A stretch of 64,000 bases of DNA from Streptomyces sp. NBC_01481 (GCF_026339995.1 NZ_JAPEPT010000001.1:124001-188000), one strand, 5' to 3'; positions 46,395 to 54,768 are shown, counted from the stretch's first letter. Numbers and translations are program-made. The notes: generated from the sequence alone by a model not told the origin.

Positions 46395-46410
46395 GTCACA
46401 CGATTGTGAC
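46395..46410. promoter_or_regulatory. Palindrome in divergent promoter of SUKH cassette
   Basis: GTCACA-CGAT-TGTGAC, with perfect six-base arms, lies in the 217-base space between the two divergent arms (starts at 46285 and 46503). Its position suits an operator for both arms. No regulator gene is adjacent. Confidence 0.5.
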
Positions 46411-46502
46411 TGTTGGTGATGGAGGTGGAGCGTCGGATCTCCCTGTTGCACCACCGCATAGGCTGTCCTGAACCAGCCGGAACGCAGCAGGGGGCAACCG
46501 CC

Positions 46503-47486
46503 ATGACGACAGGTCGGCTCGGGCACAGGGCCGCGCCACCGAACGCCGCCTATGCCGGGCAGCTCGTGAACTTCCCGGACCCGGTCCGGGCCTCCCGCCA
46601 CCCTAGAGGTGTGCGGATGGACGAGAACGGCTATCCGGACTTTTCGCCGTACGCGCGTGCCGCCGCGGAGATCGCCGAGCCCCCGGAGGGCTTCGGCGTC
46701 GACGAACTGCGGCTCACCGACTACGTATCGGCGAACGCGGCTCTGCACGCCGACGGCCATGCGCTGTGGGACACGATTCCCGCGGTGGCGACGCCGCACG
46801 GCTGGACCTGGCACCACGTGCCGGGCACGCGCCGTCTCGAACTGGTCCCCGTCGAGGTGAAGGCGCTTCTGCGCCACCACGGCGGTCTGGCGACGGCGCC
46901 CGTGGACCACGGCAAGCGGGGCACGCGACCGCTCCAGGAGACCCGGCCCGCGCATTTCGGGCTGCCCAAGGGTGTGGTCTCGGTGACGGAGCAGCAGCTG
47001 CTCGGCGTCGAGGAGGACCTGGGCTACCGGCTTCCGGGCGCGTACCGCACCTTCCTGAAGGCGGCGGGCGGCTGTGCCCCGGTCGGGGCTGCGCTCGACG
47101 CCGAGTTGGGGCTCCTTGTCGACCAGCCGTTCTTCACGGTGCGGGACGAGGCGGCGGTCAATGACCTGGTGTACGTCAACAAGTGCCTGCGGGACCATCT
47201 GACGAAGGACTATCTGGGCGTCGCGTTCGTCCAGGGCGGCATCCTGGCCGTGAAGGCGAGGGGCTCGGCGATCGGCTCGGTGTGGTTCTGCGCGTACGAC
47301 GACGCCCGGGACCAGGACGGCTGGAACGTGCAGCAGCGCGTGGAGCGGCTGCTGTTGCCGTGCGGCGACGACTTCGACGGTTTTCTGCGCCGCCTGGCGG
47401 GAAATCCGCCGGAGCTGGAGACGGTGGCGAACCTGATGGTGGACGGCGGCTTCGCGCGCGCCGTCCCGATCCCGGACGAGGGGTGA
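46503..47486 (+). CDS. HNH/EndoVII-like domain fused to SUKH-1 (SMI1/KNR4) domain
   Basis: A 327-residue protein with two parts. Residues about 15-130 resemble the WHH branch of HNH/EndoVII nucleases: NFPDPVRASRHPRGVRMDENGYPDFSPYA is a substrate/loop-like region, and GWTWHH at 100-105, LELVPVEV and HHGG at 125-128 form the conserved core. Residues about 160-315 are a SUKH-1 (SMI1/KNR4) domain, with EEDLGYRLPGAYRTFLKAAG and a C-terminal GDDFDGFLRRL. This puts a toxin-like nuclease and an immunity-like domain in one chain. No secretion signal is present. The third His of the metal site (often H in place of E/V118) is not obvious, so catalysis is uncertain. It is followed seven bases later by the SUKH-4 gene. 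Confidence 0.8.
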   Translation: MTTGRLGHRAAPPNAAYAGQLVNFPDPVRASRHPRGVRMDENGYPDFSPYARAAAEIAEPPEGFGVDELRLTDYVSANAALHADGHALWDTIPAVATPHGWTWHHVPGTRRLELVPVEVKALLRHHGGLATAPVDHGKRGTRPLQETRPAHFGLPKGVVSVTEQQLLGVEEDLGYRLPGAYRTFLKAAGGCAPVGAALDAELGLLVDQPFFTVRDEAAVNDLVYVNKCLRDHLTKDYLGVAFVQGGILAVKARGSAIGSVWFCAYDDARDQDGWNVQQRVERLLLPCGDDFDGFLRRLAGNPPELETVANLMVDGGFARAVPIPDEG

Positions 47487-47493
47487 CGGTCCG

Positions 47494-50082
47494 ATGGTGA
47501 CCTTCGCGCAGGCGCAGGAGCGCGCGGAAGAGTGGGTCAACGGCGACGTGGCCGCGTATCAGCACCGCGAGGTGCGGGTGCGGGAGTTCGAGCTGGGCTT
47601 CGTGGTGTGGGCGGAGGACCGCGAGGGCGGTGCGCGCTCGGACGGCGGGGAGCAGCGGCTGGTGATCGCGCGGGACAGCGGTGAGGCGACGCTGTGGCCC
47701 GGACTGCCGGTGGGTGAGGTGATCCGCCGGTACGAGGAGGAGTACGGGGTTCAGGAGGTGGCCGCGGCCGCGCCTGAGCCGCCGCAGCGGATCGACCTGA
47801 ACCAGACGTCGTTCCTGTTGAGTCCGCCGGAGTGGCTCCAGGAGGCGGCGGACAAGATCGGGATCCCGGACCGGCGGTCGCCGGAGCGGGCGGCGCCTTC
47901 GGGTGCGTCGCCTGCGGGTGCGGGCGCGTCGACTTCGGGTGCGGCCGAGCCGGCGGGTGCGGGTGCGGGTGCGGGTGTGCCGTCGTCGGGGGCGGACTGG
48001 TCGGCGCCCGCCGCGGCTTCGGCTGCGACGGGCCCCAACGCCTCGCAGGCGGGCGGGAGTTCGTCGTCCGCGTCCGGTTCGGCGTGGCCCGCGGCCGGGT
48101 CCTCGCCCGGGGCTTCGGCGGGTTCGCAGGCGTCTCCGGTGGGGTCGTCCGGCGCCAACGCCTCGCAGGGCGGCGCCGGTTGGCCCAGCGCCGGTGGCGG
48201 TGGCTACGAGCCCACGGCCTCCGAGGGCGTGCCCGCCACGCCACCCGCGGCCACCCCGTGGACGGACACCAGCGGGGCCGGGTCGGACGACGCGTCCGTA
48301 CCGCTGCCCGCCACCGTTTTCGCGCCGCCGATCTCCGGGTCGGACGACGACGACACCCCGCCTCCGGCTTCGGGCGCCGATGCGCCGACCGCGCTGATGT
48401 CGGGCGGCAGCCAGCTTCCGCGGACCACGGTCGCCCCGGCCCTCGACCAGCCGGGAGCCGGTGCGCCTGCCGGACCCGCGGCGCCTGCCGCACCCGTCGG
48501 CCCCGGCGCCGCCGACATCGCGGACGCGGCGACGAGCAAGGCGGTCCTGCCGCCGCGTGCCGCCCGCGGCGCAGCGCGAGGCAGTGGTTCGACGACTCCG
48601 CCGCCGCCCGGCGCGCCCGGCACTCCGGGGGCGCGGCCCGGCGCGACGCCGCCGCCGTCGGGGCCGGGTGCTCCCGGTGCTCCGGCGGGCGGCTACCTGC
48701 CGACGCAGCTTGTCTCGCAGGTCGGCCCGGATGGGCCCCAGCCTCCCGGTCCTCCCGGTCCGCCCGGTCCGCCCGGACCTCCCGGTTCGACTCCGCCGCC
48801 GGGTGGTGGCGTCCACCATGCCGCGACGATGCTGGCGGACCCGAGCCAGATGGGTCCCGGCGCGCCGCAGCCTCCCGGTCCGCCCGGTCCGCCCGGACCT
48901 CCCGGTTCGACTCCGCCGCCGGGTGGTGGCGTCCACCATGCCGCGACGATGCTCGCCGGTCCCGCCCAGGCGGGCCCCGGCGCGCCCCAGCCGCCCGGTC
49001 CGCCCGGTGCTCCTCCCGGCCCGCCGCCCGGTGCCGTACCGCATGCGCCGCAGCCGCCGCACGGCGGTCAGCCGCCCGCGTACGGCTATCCGCCGCAGCC
49101 GACCGGCATGCCCACCGTCGGCCCCGGCTACCAGGCCGTGCTCCGCTACCGCGCGCCCGACGGCTCCGAGGCCCAGCTGATCCGCCGCTCGGCGCCCGGA
49201 ACTCCGCACCCGGAGTGGCAGATCCTGCACGAGCTGCGGGCCATGAACGTGCCGCCGCAGCAGGTGCTTGAGCTGCACACCGAGCTGGAGTCGTGCGAGC
49301 TGCCCGGTGCGTACTGCGCGCGGATGATCCGGGAGACGTGGCCGCAGGCGCGTATCACCTCGATCGCCCCGTACGGCAGGGACCACGCGTCCCGCCAGCA
49401 GGGCATGCGGCAACTGCTGGCGCACCAGGGCGAGTTGCACCAGGTCGCCGACGGTCCGGCGCGCCCCGCGCCGGTGCGTGCCCCGCTGCCGCAGATGCCG
49501 CCGGCCCCGCCGATCCCTCCGGAGGGCATCGCGCAGGAGCTGGTGGCGGCGTTCGGGCCGCAGGGCATCTGCCGGTTCGACCAGCGGGCGGTCTCGCGTC
49601 AGGGTGTGCCGGAGATCGTGGCGGCCACGCTGGTGTGGGCGGGTCTGCCGGGCGACTTCAACCCGTTCTTCTGGGCCCAGCCCGCCCAGCCGGTTGTCCC
49701 GACGCTGGCCGAGCTCGCGGCCCAGCGTCAGGTGCAGCCCGCTGCCGACGCGGGTTCGTATCTGGTGGTGGGCAGCGACTTCGGCCGTGCGATCTGCGTC
49801 CAGTACGGCACGGCGCACATCGTCGCGGTCCCGGTGGAGGCGGGCCCGGGCGGTCAGCCGGTGGCGCCGCAGTTCGTGAACAGCGGCCTGCCGGAGTTCG
49901 TACGCTGTCTGGCCCTGCTCGGCCGGATGTGGCGCCTGCGCTTCAACCTCAACCCGGAACAGGCGGGCCGCTGGACGGTCGACTTCCAGGCCCAGCTCGC
50001 CGCCCTCGACCCGGCGGCGCTCGCGTCACCGGAGAGCTGGTGGTCGGTGCTGCTTGAGCAGATGTGGGACGGACTGCTGTAG
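47494..50082 (+). CDS. Large protein: Imm35-like N-terminus, collagen-like linker, SUKH-4-like C-terminus
   Basis: An 862-residue protein. Residues 1-85 (FAQAQERAEEWVNGDVAAYQ, LVIARDSGEATLWPGLP) resemble the Imm35/YrhB immunity fold. A short conserved DLNQTSFLLSPPEWLQEAAD segment follows. Residues about 130-545 are low-complexity Ala/Gly/Ser/Pro, including collagen-like PPG triplets and a 40-residue tandem repeat. From about 546 the sequence is well ordered: an E-S-C-x6-C segment (ELHTELESCELPGAYC), then a SUKH-4-like domain ending SWWSVLLEQMWDGLL. The GTG at 47494 starts seven bases after the previous gene, so the two are co-transcribed. There is no signal peptide. The role may be scaffolding or multivalent immunity; the Cys segment might be a deaminase relic, weakly supported. 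Confidence 0.78.
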   Translation: MVTFAQAQERAEEWVNGDVAAYQHREVRVREFELGFVVWAEDREGGARSDGGEQRLVIARDSGEATLWPGLPVGEVIRRYEEEYGVQEVAAAAPEPPQRIDLNQTSFLLSPPEWLQEAADKIGIPDRRSPERAAPSGASPAGAGASTSGAAEPAGAGAGAGVPSSGADWSAPAAASAATGPNASQAGGSSSSASGSAWPAAGSSPGASAGSQASPVGSSGANASQGGAGWPSAGGGGYEPTASEGVPATPPAATPWTDTSGAGSDDASVPLPATVFAPPISGSDDDDTPPPASGADAPTALMSGGSQLPRTTVAPALDQPGAGAPAGPAAPAAPVGPGAADIADAATSKAVLPPRAARGAARGSGSTTPPPPGAPGTPGARPGATPPPSGPGAPGAPAGGYLPTQLVSQVGPDGPQPPGPPGPPGPPGPPGSTPPPGGGVHHAATMLADPSQMGPGAPQPPGPPGPPGPPGSTPPPGGGVHHAATMLAGPAQAGPGAPQPPGPPGAPPGPPPGAVPHAPQPPHGGQPPAYGYPPQPTGMPTVGPGYQAVLRYRAPDGSEAQLIRRSAPGTPHPEWQILHELRAMNVPPQQVLELHTELESCELPGAYCARMIRETWPQARITSIAPYGRDHASRQQGMRQLLAHQGELHQVADGPARPAPVRAPLPQMPPAPPIPPEGIAQELVAAFGPQGICRFDQRAVSRQGVPEIVAATLVWAGLPGDFNPFFWAQPAQPVVPTLAELAAQRQVQPAADAGSYLVVGSDFGRAICVQYGTAHIVAVPVEAGPGGQPVAPQFVNSGLPEFVRCLALLGRMWRLRFNLNPEQAGRWTVDFQAQLAALDPAALASPESWWSVLLEQMWDGLL
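48751..48953 (+). repeat. 120-bp tandem repeat within SUKH-4 gene
   Basis: Bases 48751-48833 are repeated exactly at 48871-48953, a period of 120 bases (40 codons). A partial third unit starts near 48991. Each unit encodes PPG triplets, a STPPPGGG turn and VHHAATML. Perfect identity implies recent duplication or gene conversion and predicts length polymorphism. Confidence 0.85.
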
Positions 50083-50102
50083 CGCTGTCCGTACGAGTGG
50101 GG

Positions 50103-50135
50103 CGCCCGGGGCCTGTGCGATACAGGCCCCGGGCG
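50103..50135 (+). terminator. Hairpin terminator after SUKH-4 gene
   Basis: CGCCCGGGGCCTGT and ACAGGCCCCGGGCG pair over 14 bases around GCGAT, followed by TCCTTGTT. It lies 20 bases past the stop. Confidence 0.85.
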
Positions 50136-50186
50136 TCCTTGTTGACGAGTGGATGAGCTGAAGTCGGCGCGGCCTACCGACTCTCC

Positions 50187-50735
50187 TCACGCATCCTCAC
50201 ATCTCCAGGCGACGAGGAGATGCTCCGGCGAGACCGCGATCAGGCATATGTCGTAGAGCGTCACCGCGAGCGAATTGAAATGGAAAGAGGCTGCGAGAAA
50301 GTCCGCTTCCCTCCCGTCCTCGGCGTGACCGTGATTCGTGAAGAACTCCGCTTCCTCGCCCACCGAGTGGAGAATGTCCCGCACGCAGCCGTCCCTGGCC
50401 TCGTCCGACTCGCGAAGTGACGCGTCGGGACCCGAGGAGAAGGAGCCGGCCGCAAGGAGCTTCACCAAGTCCTCGGCACCACGGCGGGTCACGGGCAGGA
50501 GGCTTTGCCGCAGGTCGGCGGCGGTGACTGTCTCGAACATCGTGGCCGGGTCAATTCCGACATGCTCGGCACCACTCGGGCCTTGGATGGCCGACAGCAC
50601 ATCATCGACCCATTCCTCGTGCACGCGCCGCACGAGAAGAAGAAAAGTGCGGCACTCATCGAAAAGCCCGGACGCACAGTCGGGCGGCCGCTCGCCGGTG
50701 ACCCGGCGGTTGTTGTGGTCCAACTCGTCGATCAC
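50187..50735 (-). CDS. Hypothetical protein next to SUKH cassette
   Basis: A 182-residue soluble, acidic, mostly helical protein. Recognisable segments are FDECRTFLLLVRRVHEEWVD, then DVLSAIQGPSG, a central LLPVTRRGAEDLVKLLAAGS, and a C-terminal SLAVTLYDICLIAVSPEHLL. No family was identified. Base composition is less GC-rich than the neighbours (codons such as GAA, AAA and ATT are frequent), suggesting acquisition. It is convergent with the SUKH-4 gene and may be another accessory or immunity-type gene, but that rests on location only. Confidence 0.65.
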   Translation of the reverse strand: MIDELDHNNRRVTGERPPDCASGLFDECRTFLLLVRRVHEEWVDDVLSAIQGPSGAEHVGIDPATMFETVTAADLRQSLLPVTRRGAEDLVKLLAAGSFSSGPDASLRESDEARDGCVRDILHSVGEEAEFFTNHGHAEDGREADFLAASFHFNSLAVTLYDICLIAVSPEHLLVAWRCEDA

Positions 50736-50952
50736 TTGTGCCAGCCTAACAAGTGATCAATGCCCGATCTCGGGGGCGGCTCCGCCTGCTGCGGCTGGCA
50801 GAGGGACGCTCCTCGAACCTTGATTCCGGCTTCCTTCGCTGAACGGTCCAACCTTGACCGGTCTGATTGGGGGGAGTGTCGTGTTATGAGCGATTACCTC
50901 CGATCCAGCAAGATATGCGCCAATCGCGTTGTATGTCGGAGAGGGCTGAAGG

Positions 50953-51843
50953 ATGAGTGCTGCATCGGTGTCACCTCACGGCTTCGTCGCCGTACGCGGC
51001 CGTGGCTATCCGGCGGCGGAGGCCGACGCCTATGTCGCCGCCCTCTCCCAGGACCGCGACCGCGCCTGGGAACGGGCCGCGCGGCTCACCGTGCTTGCCA
51101 AGGAGATGGAGGCGAAGGCGGCCGGCCTGCGCGAGGTGGTGTCGGGCCTTGCCCCGCAGTCGTACGAGACGCTCGGCAGTCGCGCGCAGCATCTGTTCAC
51201 CCTCGCCGTCGAGGAGTCCGACGAGCTGGTGACAGGGACGCGGAACGAGGCGCAGGCGCAGGTCGACGCGGCTGAAGAGGCGGCTCGGCAGAGGCGTGAC
51301 TCGGCGCGCGAGGAGGCCGATTCGGTACGGGCGGACGCCGACGCTCGCGCCCAGCAGATTCTGCGCGCCGCGCAGGCGCAGGCCGACGAGATGCGCGTGG
51401 AGGCCCGCCGCGAGGTGAAGGAGCAGCGCGGGGAGGTTGTGGCCGCGTGGAAGGAGATGCGCCGGAGGGCCGACTCCCTGCTGGCCGACCTGGAGCGGGA
51501 GCAGGTCGAGCGCTGGGAGGCCATGGAACGTGAACTCGCCGACCGGCAGGGGGAGTTGGACACCGGCCTTGCCGAGCTCGCCGCCTATGCCGAGTCCGCG
51601 CTCGCGGAGGCCGAGCGCACCTTCGCCGAGGCGGAGGAGTACGCCCGCCACGGCCAGGAGGACGCGGAGGCGCGGGCCGCGGAGGTGATCGCCGAGGCAG
51701 AGGGTCGCGTGGAGCGGATCGCGCGGGAGACGGAGCGGATGGTGCGGGAGCACGAGGAGTCCCGCGAGGAGATGCAGGCGCACATGGCGCACGTCCGCAA
51801 CAGCCTGACGACGCTCACGGGGCGCGCGGCGGCGGAGGGCTGA
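50953..51843 (+). CDS. DivIVA/cellulose-binding-protein-type coiled-coil protein
   Basis: A 296-residue protein with a short DivIVA-like lead (FVAVRGRGYPAAEADAYVAA) resembling the lipid-binding start of DivIVA/GpsB, then an almost continuous coiled coil rich in Ala, Glu and Arg (from about residue 45 to 285). Streptomyces homologues are annotated as cellulose-binding proteins or polar coiled-coil proteins related to Scy/FilP/DivIVA and are thought to act in polar growth scaffolding. There is no signal peptide or membrane helix. A GAAGG site precedes the ATG at 50953. A miniature element is inserted 40 bases after its stop. Confidence 0.85.
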   Translation: MSAASVSPHGFVAVRGRGYPAAEADAYVAALSQDRDRAWERAARLTVLAKEMEAKAAGLREVVSGLAPQSYETLGSRAQHLFTLAVEESDELVTGTRNEAQAQVDAAEEAARQRRDSAREEADSVRADADARAQQILRAAQAQADEMRVEARREVKEQRGEVVAAWKEMRRRADSLLADLEREQVERWEAMERELADRQGELDTGLAELAAYAESALAEAERTFAEAEEYARHGQEDAEARAAEVIAEAEGRVERIARETERMVREHEESREEMQAHMAHVRNSLTTLTGRAAAEG

Positions 51844-51882
51844 CGGGAGTTCACCCCGGCCTGGCCTCCTCCGCGGATCGTG

Positions 51883-52048
51883 CTAGGGCCTGTCGTTTGG
51901 ATCAGGCCGGATCAGTGAGCGGGGTCTGGTGCGTGCGATCGCAAGGCGGAGGAAGGAGCCGACGCGGAGCGTCGGCGACTGACGACAACGCGGCGAGCGT
52001 GCGTGCCAGGGCACGCGAACCCGGCAAGATCCGAACGACAGGCCCTAG
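51883..52048. mobile_element. Miniature inverted-repeat element, copy 2
   Basis: A 166-base non-coding element bounded by CTAG on both sides. Terminal repeats match at 20 of 21 positions: CTAGGGCCTGTCGTTTGGAT at the left and the complement of ATCCGAACGACAGGCCCTAG at the right. The interior holds TCGCAAGGCGGAGGA and GACTGACGACAACGCGGC, shared with copy 3 and partly with copy 1. Its right CTAG provides the TAG stop of the convergent MFS gene. Confidence 0.8.
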
Positions 52049-53631
52049 TCCTCCGGCTTGTCGGCGATGACCGGGAAGCGGCGGGGTGCGACGAACACCA
52101 GGACCAGCAGGGCGACTCCGGCCGCCGCGGCCGCGCCCATGTACACGTAGTCCACCGCCGCATCCACAGCGCGGCGCAGCTGTTCCGCGGCCCCCGCCGT
52201 CAGCGATGACGGATCCGCCAGCGCGTGCGCCACCGAGTCGAGGTCGCCCGAGCTGCCCAGGCGCGAGGCGAGGACGCCGTTGGCCACCGCGCCGAACAGG
52301 GCCGCGCCGATGCTCTGGCCCACCTGGCGGCAGAAGAGCACGGACGCCGTCGTCGTGCCGCGCTCCGACCAGCCCACCGTCGACTGGACGCCGACGATCA
52401 GCGGGAGTTGGAAGAGGCCGAGCGCCGCGCCGAGCAGCAGCATGATCAGGGCCGGCTGCCAGGGCTCGCCCGGGAAGGGGAGGAGCGGGAAGGCCAGCAG
52501 GATCAGGGCGGACAGGGAGATGCCGGTGATCGCGGTGAGGCGGAAGCCGATGCGGTTGTAGACGTGGTTGGACAGGGCGGCGCTGACCGGCCAGCTCAGT
52601 GTCATCACGGAGAGCACGAAGCCCGCGGTGATCGGGCCGAGGCCGAGGACCGACTGGGCGTACGTGGGGAGGAAGACGGTGGGGGCGACCATGACAAGGC
52701 CCAGCGCGCCGAGTGCCAGATTGACGGCGGCGATGGTGCGGCGGCGCCAGACCCAGCCGGGGATGATCGGCTCGGCGGCCCGTCGTTCGACGACCACGAC
52801 CACGGCGAGAAGGACCGCGCTTCCGCCGAACAGGGCGAGCGAGGGCGAAGACAGCCAGGGCCAGGCGATGCCGCCCTGGACGAGCGCGGTGAGCAGGAGC
52901 GTGCCCGTGGCGAAGATGGCCAGCGCGCCGGGCCAGTCGACCCGGGGGCGGGCGGCCGGTCGGGTACGGGACGGTTCGCGCAGATGGCGGGCGATCAGCC
53001 AGAGGGCGACCGCGCCGACCGGCAGGTTGATCAGGAAGATCCAGCGCCAGTGCGCGTACGAGGCGAGCAGCCCGCCGATCGCGGGCCCGGCCACCGCCGA
53101 GACGGCCCACACCGTGGACAACCGAGCCTGGATCCTGGGGCGTTCCTTGAGCGGGTAGAGGTCGGCGGCGATGGTCTGCACGGTGCCCTGGAGGGCTCCG
53201 CCGCCCAGTCCCTGCACCACCCGGAACGCGATCAGCGCGGCCATGTTCCAGGCGCCCGCGCACAGCAGTGAGCCGAGGAGGAAGAGGACGATGCCGGCGA
53301 GCAGGACCGGCTTGCGGCCGAAGGTGTCGGAGAGTTTCCCGTACACGGGGAGGGTGACGGTGACGGCGAGCAGATAGCCGGAGAAGAGCCAGGAGAAGAC
53401 GGAGAAGCCTCCGAGGTCGCCGACGATCTGGGGCACGGCGGTGGAGACGATGGTGCCGTCGAGCGCGGCGAGCGCCATCCCGAGCATGAGCGCGGCCACG
53501 ACCGGCCCGCGCCCCCGTGCCCCGTCCGCGCCCGCCCCGGTGAGCCGAGGGGCCGCGCCAGGGGCGGCCGCCCGCCCCGCGGACCCCGCCGCCCGTATCC
53601 CCTCCGGATCGTCAGAACATTCCGCGCTCAC
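52045..53631 (-). CDS. MFS drug exporter, DHA2 (EmrB/QacA) family
   Basis: A 528-residue proton-coupled exporter with about 14 hydrophobic segments. Family motifs are the TM1 pattern LAALDGTIVSTAVPQIVGDL (motif D1), the loop-2/3 GKLSDTFGRKPVL (motif A), and RVVQGLGGGALQGTVQTIAA (motif B/C). A 40-residue Ala/Gly-rich N-terminus precedes the first helix. The start is GTG at 53631 and the TAG stop coincides with the end of the miniature element. It is divergent from the MacB/FtsX-type ABC genes across a 348-base spacer. Substrate unknown; multidrug export is the family precedent. Confidence 0.93.
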   Translation of the reverse strand: MSAECSDDPEGIRAAGSAGRAAAPGAAPRLTGAGADGARGRGPVVAALMLGMALAALDGTIVSTAVPQIVGDLGGFSVFSWLFSGYLLAVTVTLPVYGKLSDTFGRKPVLLAGIVLFLLGSLLCAGAWNMAALIAFRVVQGLGGGALQGTVQTIAADLYPLKERPRIQARLSTVWAVSAVAGPAIGGLLASYAHWRWIFLINLPVGAVALWLIARHLREPSRTRPAARPRVDWPGALAIFATGTLLLTALVQGGIAWPWLSSPSLALFGGSAVLLAVVVVVERRAAEPIIPGWVWRRRTIAAVNLALGALGLVMVAPTVFLPTYAQSVLGLGPITAGFVLSVMTLSWPVSAALSNHVYNRIGFRLTAITGISLSALILLAFPLLPFPGEPWQPALIMLLLGAALGLFQLPLIVGVQSTVGWSERGTTTASVLFCRQVGQSIGAALFGAVANGVLASRLGSSGDLDSVAHALADPSSLTAGAAEQLRRAVDAAVDYVYMGAAAAAGVALLVLVFVAPRRFPVIADKPED

Positions 53632-53979
53632 CCGAAATCCTTTCCCCCTGCATCTATCTCCTGGAACACCTTCTCACTTGAGCCTCACGCAGGGGGAGGG
53701 TGCAGGCTCGGGCTGTGCGGCTCCACCCGGGGGTGTACACCCCCTAGGGGCTCCTCCTTACTGATGGCCAGGGGACGTTCGTCCCGGGGGACGACGAGGA
53801 GAGCGCGGCCGACTCCTTAGCTTGGTCTTACGGCCGCACCTGGGGCCCGCACCACCGGGGGGTGGGGAAAACCCCCGGTTGAAGACTGCGCTGCGCACCA
53901 GCGCGCCGGACCGCTTCCGCCGACAGACTCATATCCGTACGCGGCGACACCCACTGATCACCGACATAGGAGAAATACC
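53632..53979. other. Divergent spacer between MFS exporter and ABC genes
   Basis: These 348 bases contain no gene. Near 53730-53755 lies GGGTGTACACCCC followed by CCTAGGGG, two adjacent small palindromes that could bind a regulator. From 53860 onward there is CCGGGGGGTGGGG-type G/C-rich sequence. A GATCACCGACATAGGAGAAA leader with AGGAGA gives the ribosome site for the GTG at 53980. No riboswitch was recognised. Confidence 0.5.
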
Positions 53980-54768
53980 GTGACAACGGCTTTGACCACT
54001 TCCCGGCACGGGGACACCGCAGGGCGTACGGCCGTCGCCGCACGAGGGCGGCAGGTCGTCAAGGCCTACGGCTCCGGGGAGACCCGTGTCGTCGCGCTCG
54101 ACCGTGTCGACGTCGACATCGCCCGCGGGCAGTTCACCGCGATCATGGGCCCCTCCGGCTCCGGCAAGTCGACGCTCATGCACTGCCTGGCCGGTCTCGA
54201 CACCGTCACCTCGGGCGAGATCTACCTCGACGCGACCGAGATAACCAAGCTCAAGGACAAGAAGCTCACGCAGCTGCGCCGGGACCGGATCGGCTTCATC
54301 TTCCAGGCCTTCAACCTGCTGCCCACGCTCAATGCCCTGGAGAACATCACGCTCCCCATGGACATCGCCGGCCGCAAGCCGGACGCGGGGTGGCTGAACC
54401 GGGTCGTCGAGACGGTGGGCCTGTCCGACCGTCTCAAGCACCGGCCCACTCAGCTCTCCGGCGGCCAGCAGCAGCGCGTCGCCGTGGCTCGTGCGCTCGC
54501 CGCCCGTCCCGAGATCGTCTTCGGCGACGAGCCGACCGGGAATCTCGACTCCCGTGCGGGGGCAGAGGTGTTGGGCTTCCTGAGGAGGTCCGTGGACGAG
54601 CTCGGCCAGACCATCGTGATGGTCACGCACGACCCCGTGGCCGCCTCGTACGCGGACCGTGTCCTCTACCTCGCCGACGGGCGGATCGTGGACGAGATGT
54701 TCCGGCCCACCGCCGAAGCCGTACTGGACCGCATGAAGGACTTCGACGCTCGGGGGCGGACGTCGTGA
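53980..54768 (+). CDS. ABC transporter ATP-binding protein, MacB/LolD type
   Basis: A 262-residue ATPase of the type VII (MacB/LolD/FtsE-like) family, which drives mechanotransmission or lipid/peptide export rather than classical transport. Walker A is GPSGSGKSTLMHCLAGLD, the Q-loop IFQAFNLLPTLNALEN, the signature LSGGQQQRVAVARALA and Walker B EIVFGDEPTGNLDSRAG; the H-loop is VMVTHD. The N-terminal 25 residues are a non-conserved extension. It starts with GTG at 53980 with a strong AGGAGA ribosome site. Its stop overlaps the GTG of the permease, so the pair is translationally coupled. Confidence 0.94.
   Translation: MTTALTTSRHGDTAGRTAVAARGRQVVKAYGSGETRVVALDRVDVDIARGQFTAIMGPSGSGKSTLMHCLAGLDTVTSGEIYLDATEITKLKDKKLTQLRRDRIGFIFQAFNLLPTLNALENITLPMDIAGRKPDAGWLNRVVETVGLSDRLKHRPTQLSGGQQQRVAVARALAARPEIVFGDEPTGNLDSRAGAEVLGFLRRSVDELGQTIVMVTHDPVAASYADRVLYLADGRIVDEMFRPTAEAVLDRMKDFDARGRTS

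Noticed and set aside
48751..48953. Possible CRISPR-like repeat array
   Set aside because: Only two full units with a 120-base period, in frame and coding for PPG triplets; no spacers and no cas genes.
49264..49330. A second cytidine-deaminase active site inside the SUKH-4 protein
   Set aside because: The HTE and the following cysteines (SCELPGAYC) are too close together for the usual HxE to PCxxC spacing; kept only as a weak remark.
47176..49818. A minus-strand Arg/Thr/Gly-rich frame of 880 codons
   Set aside because: It mirrors the low-complexity SUKH-4 gene and lacks any ordered domain or start signal.
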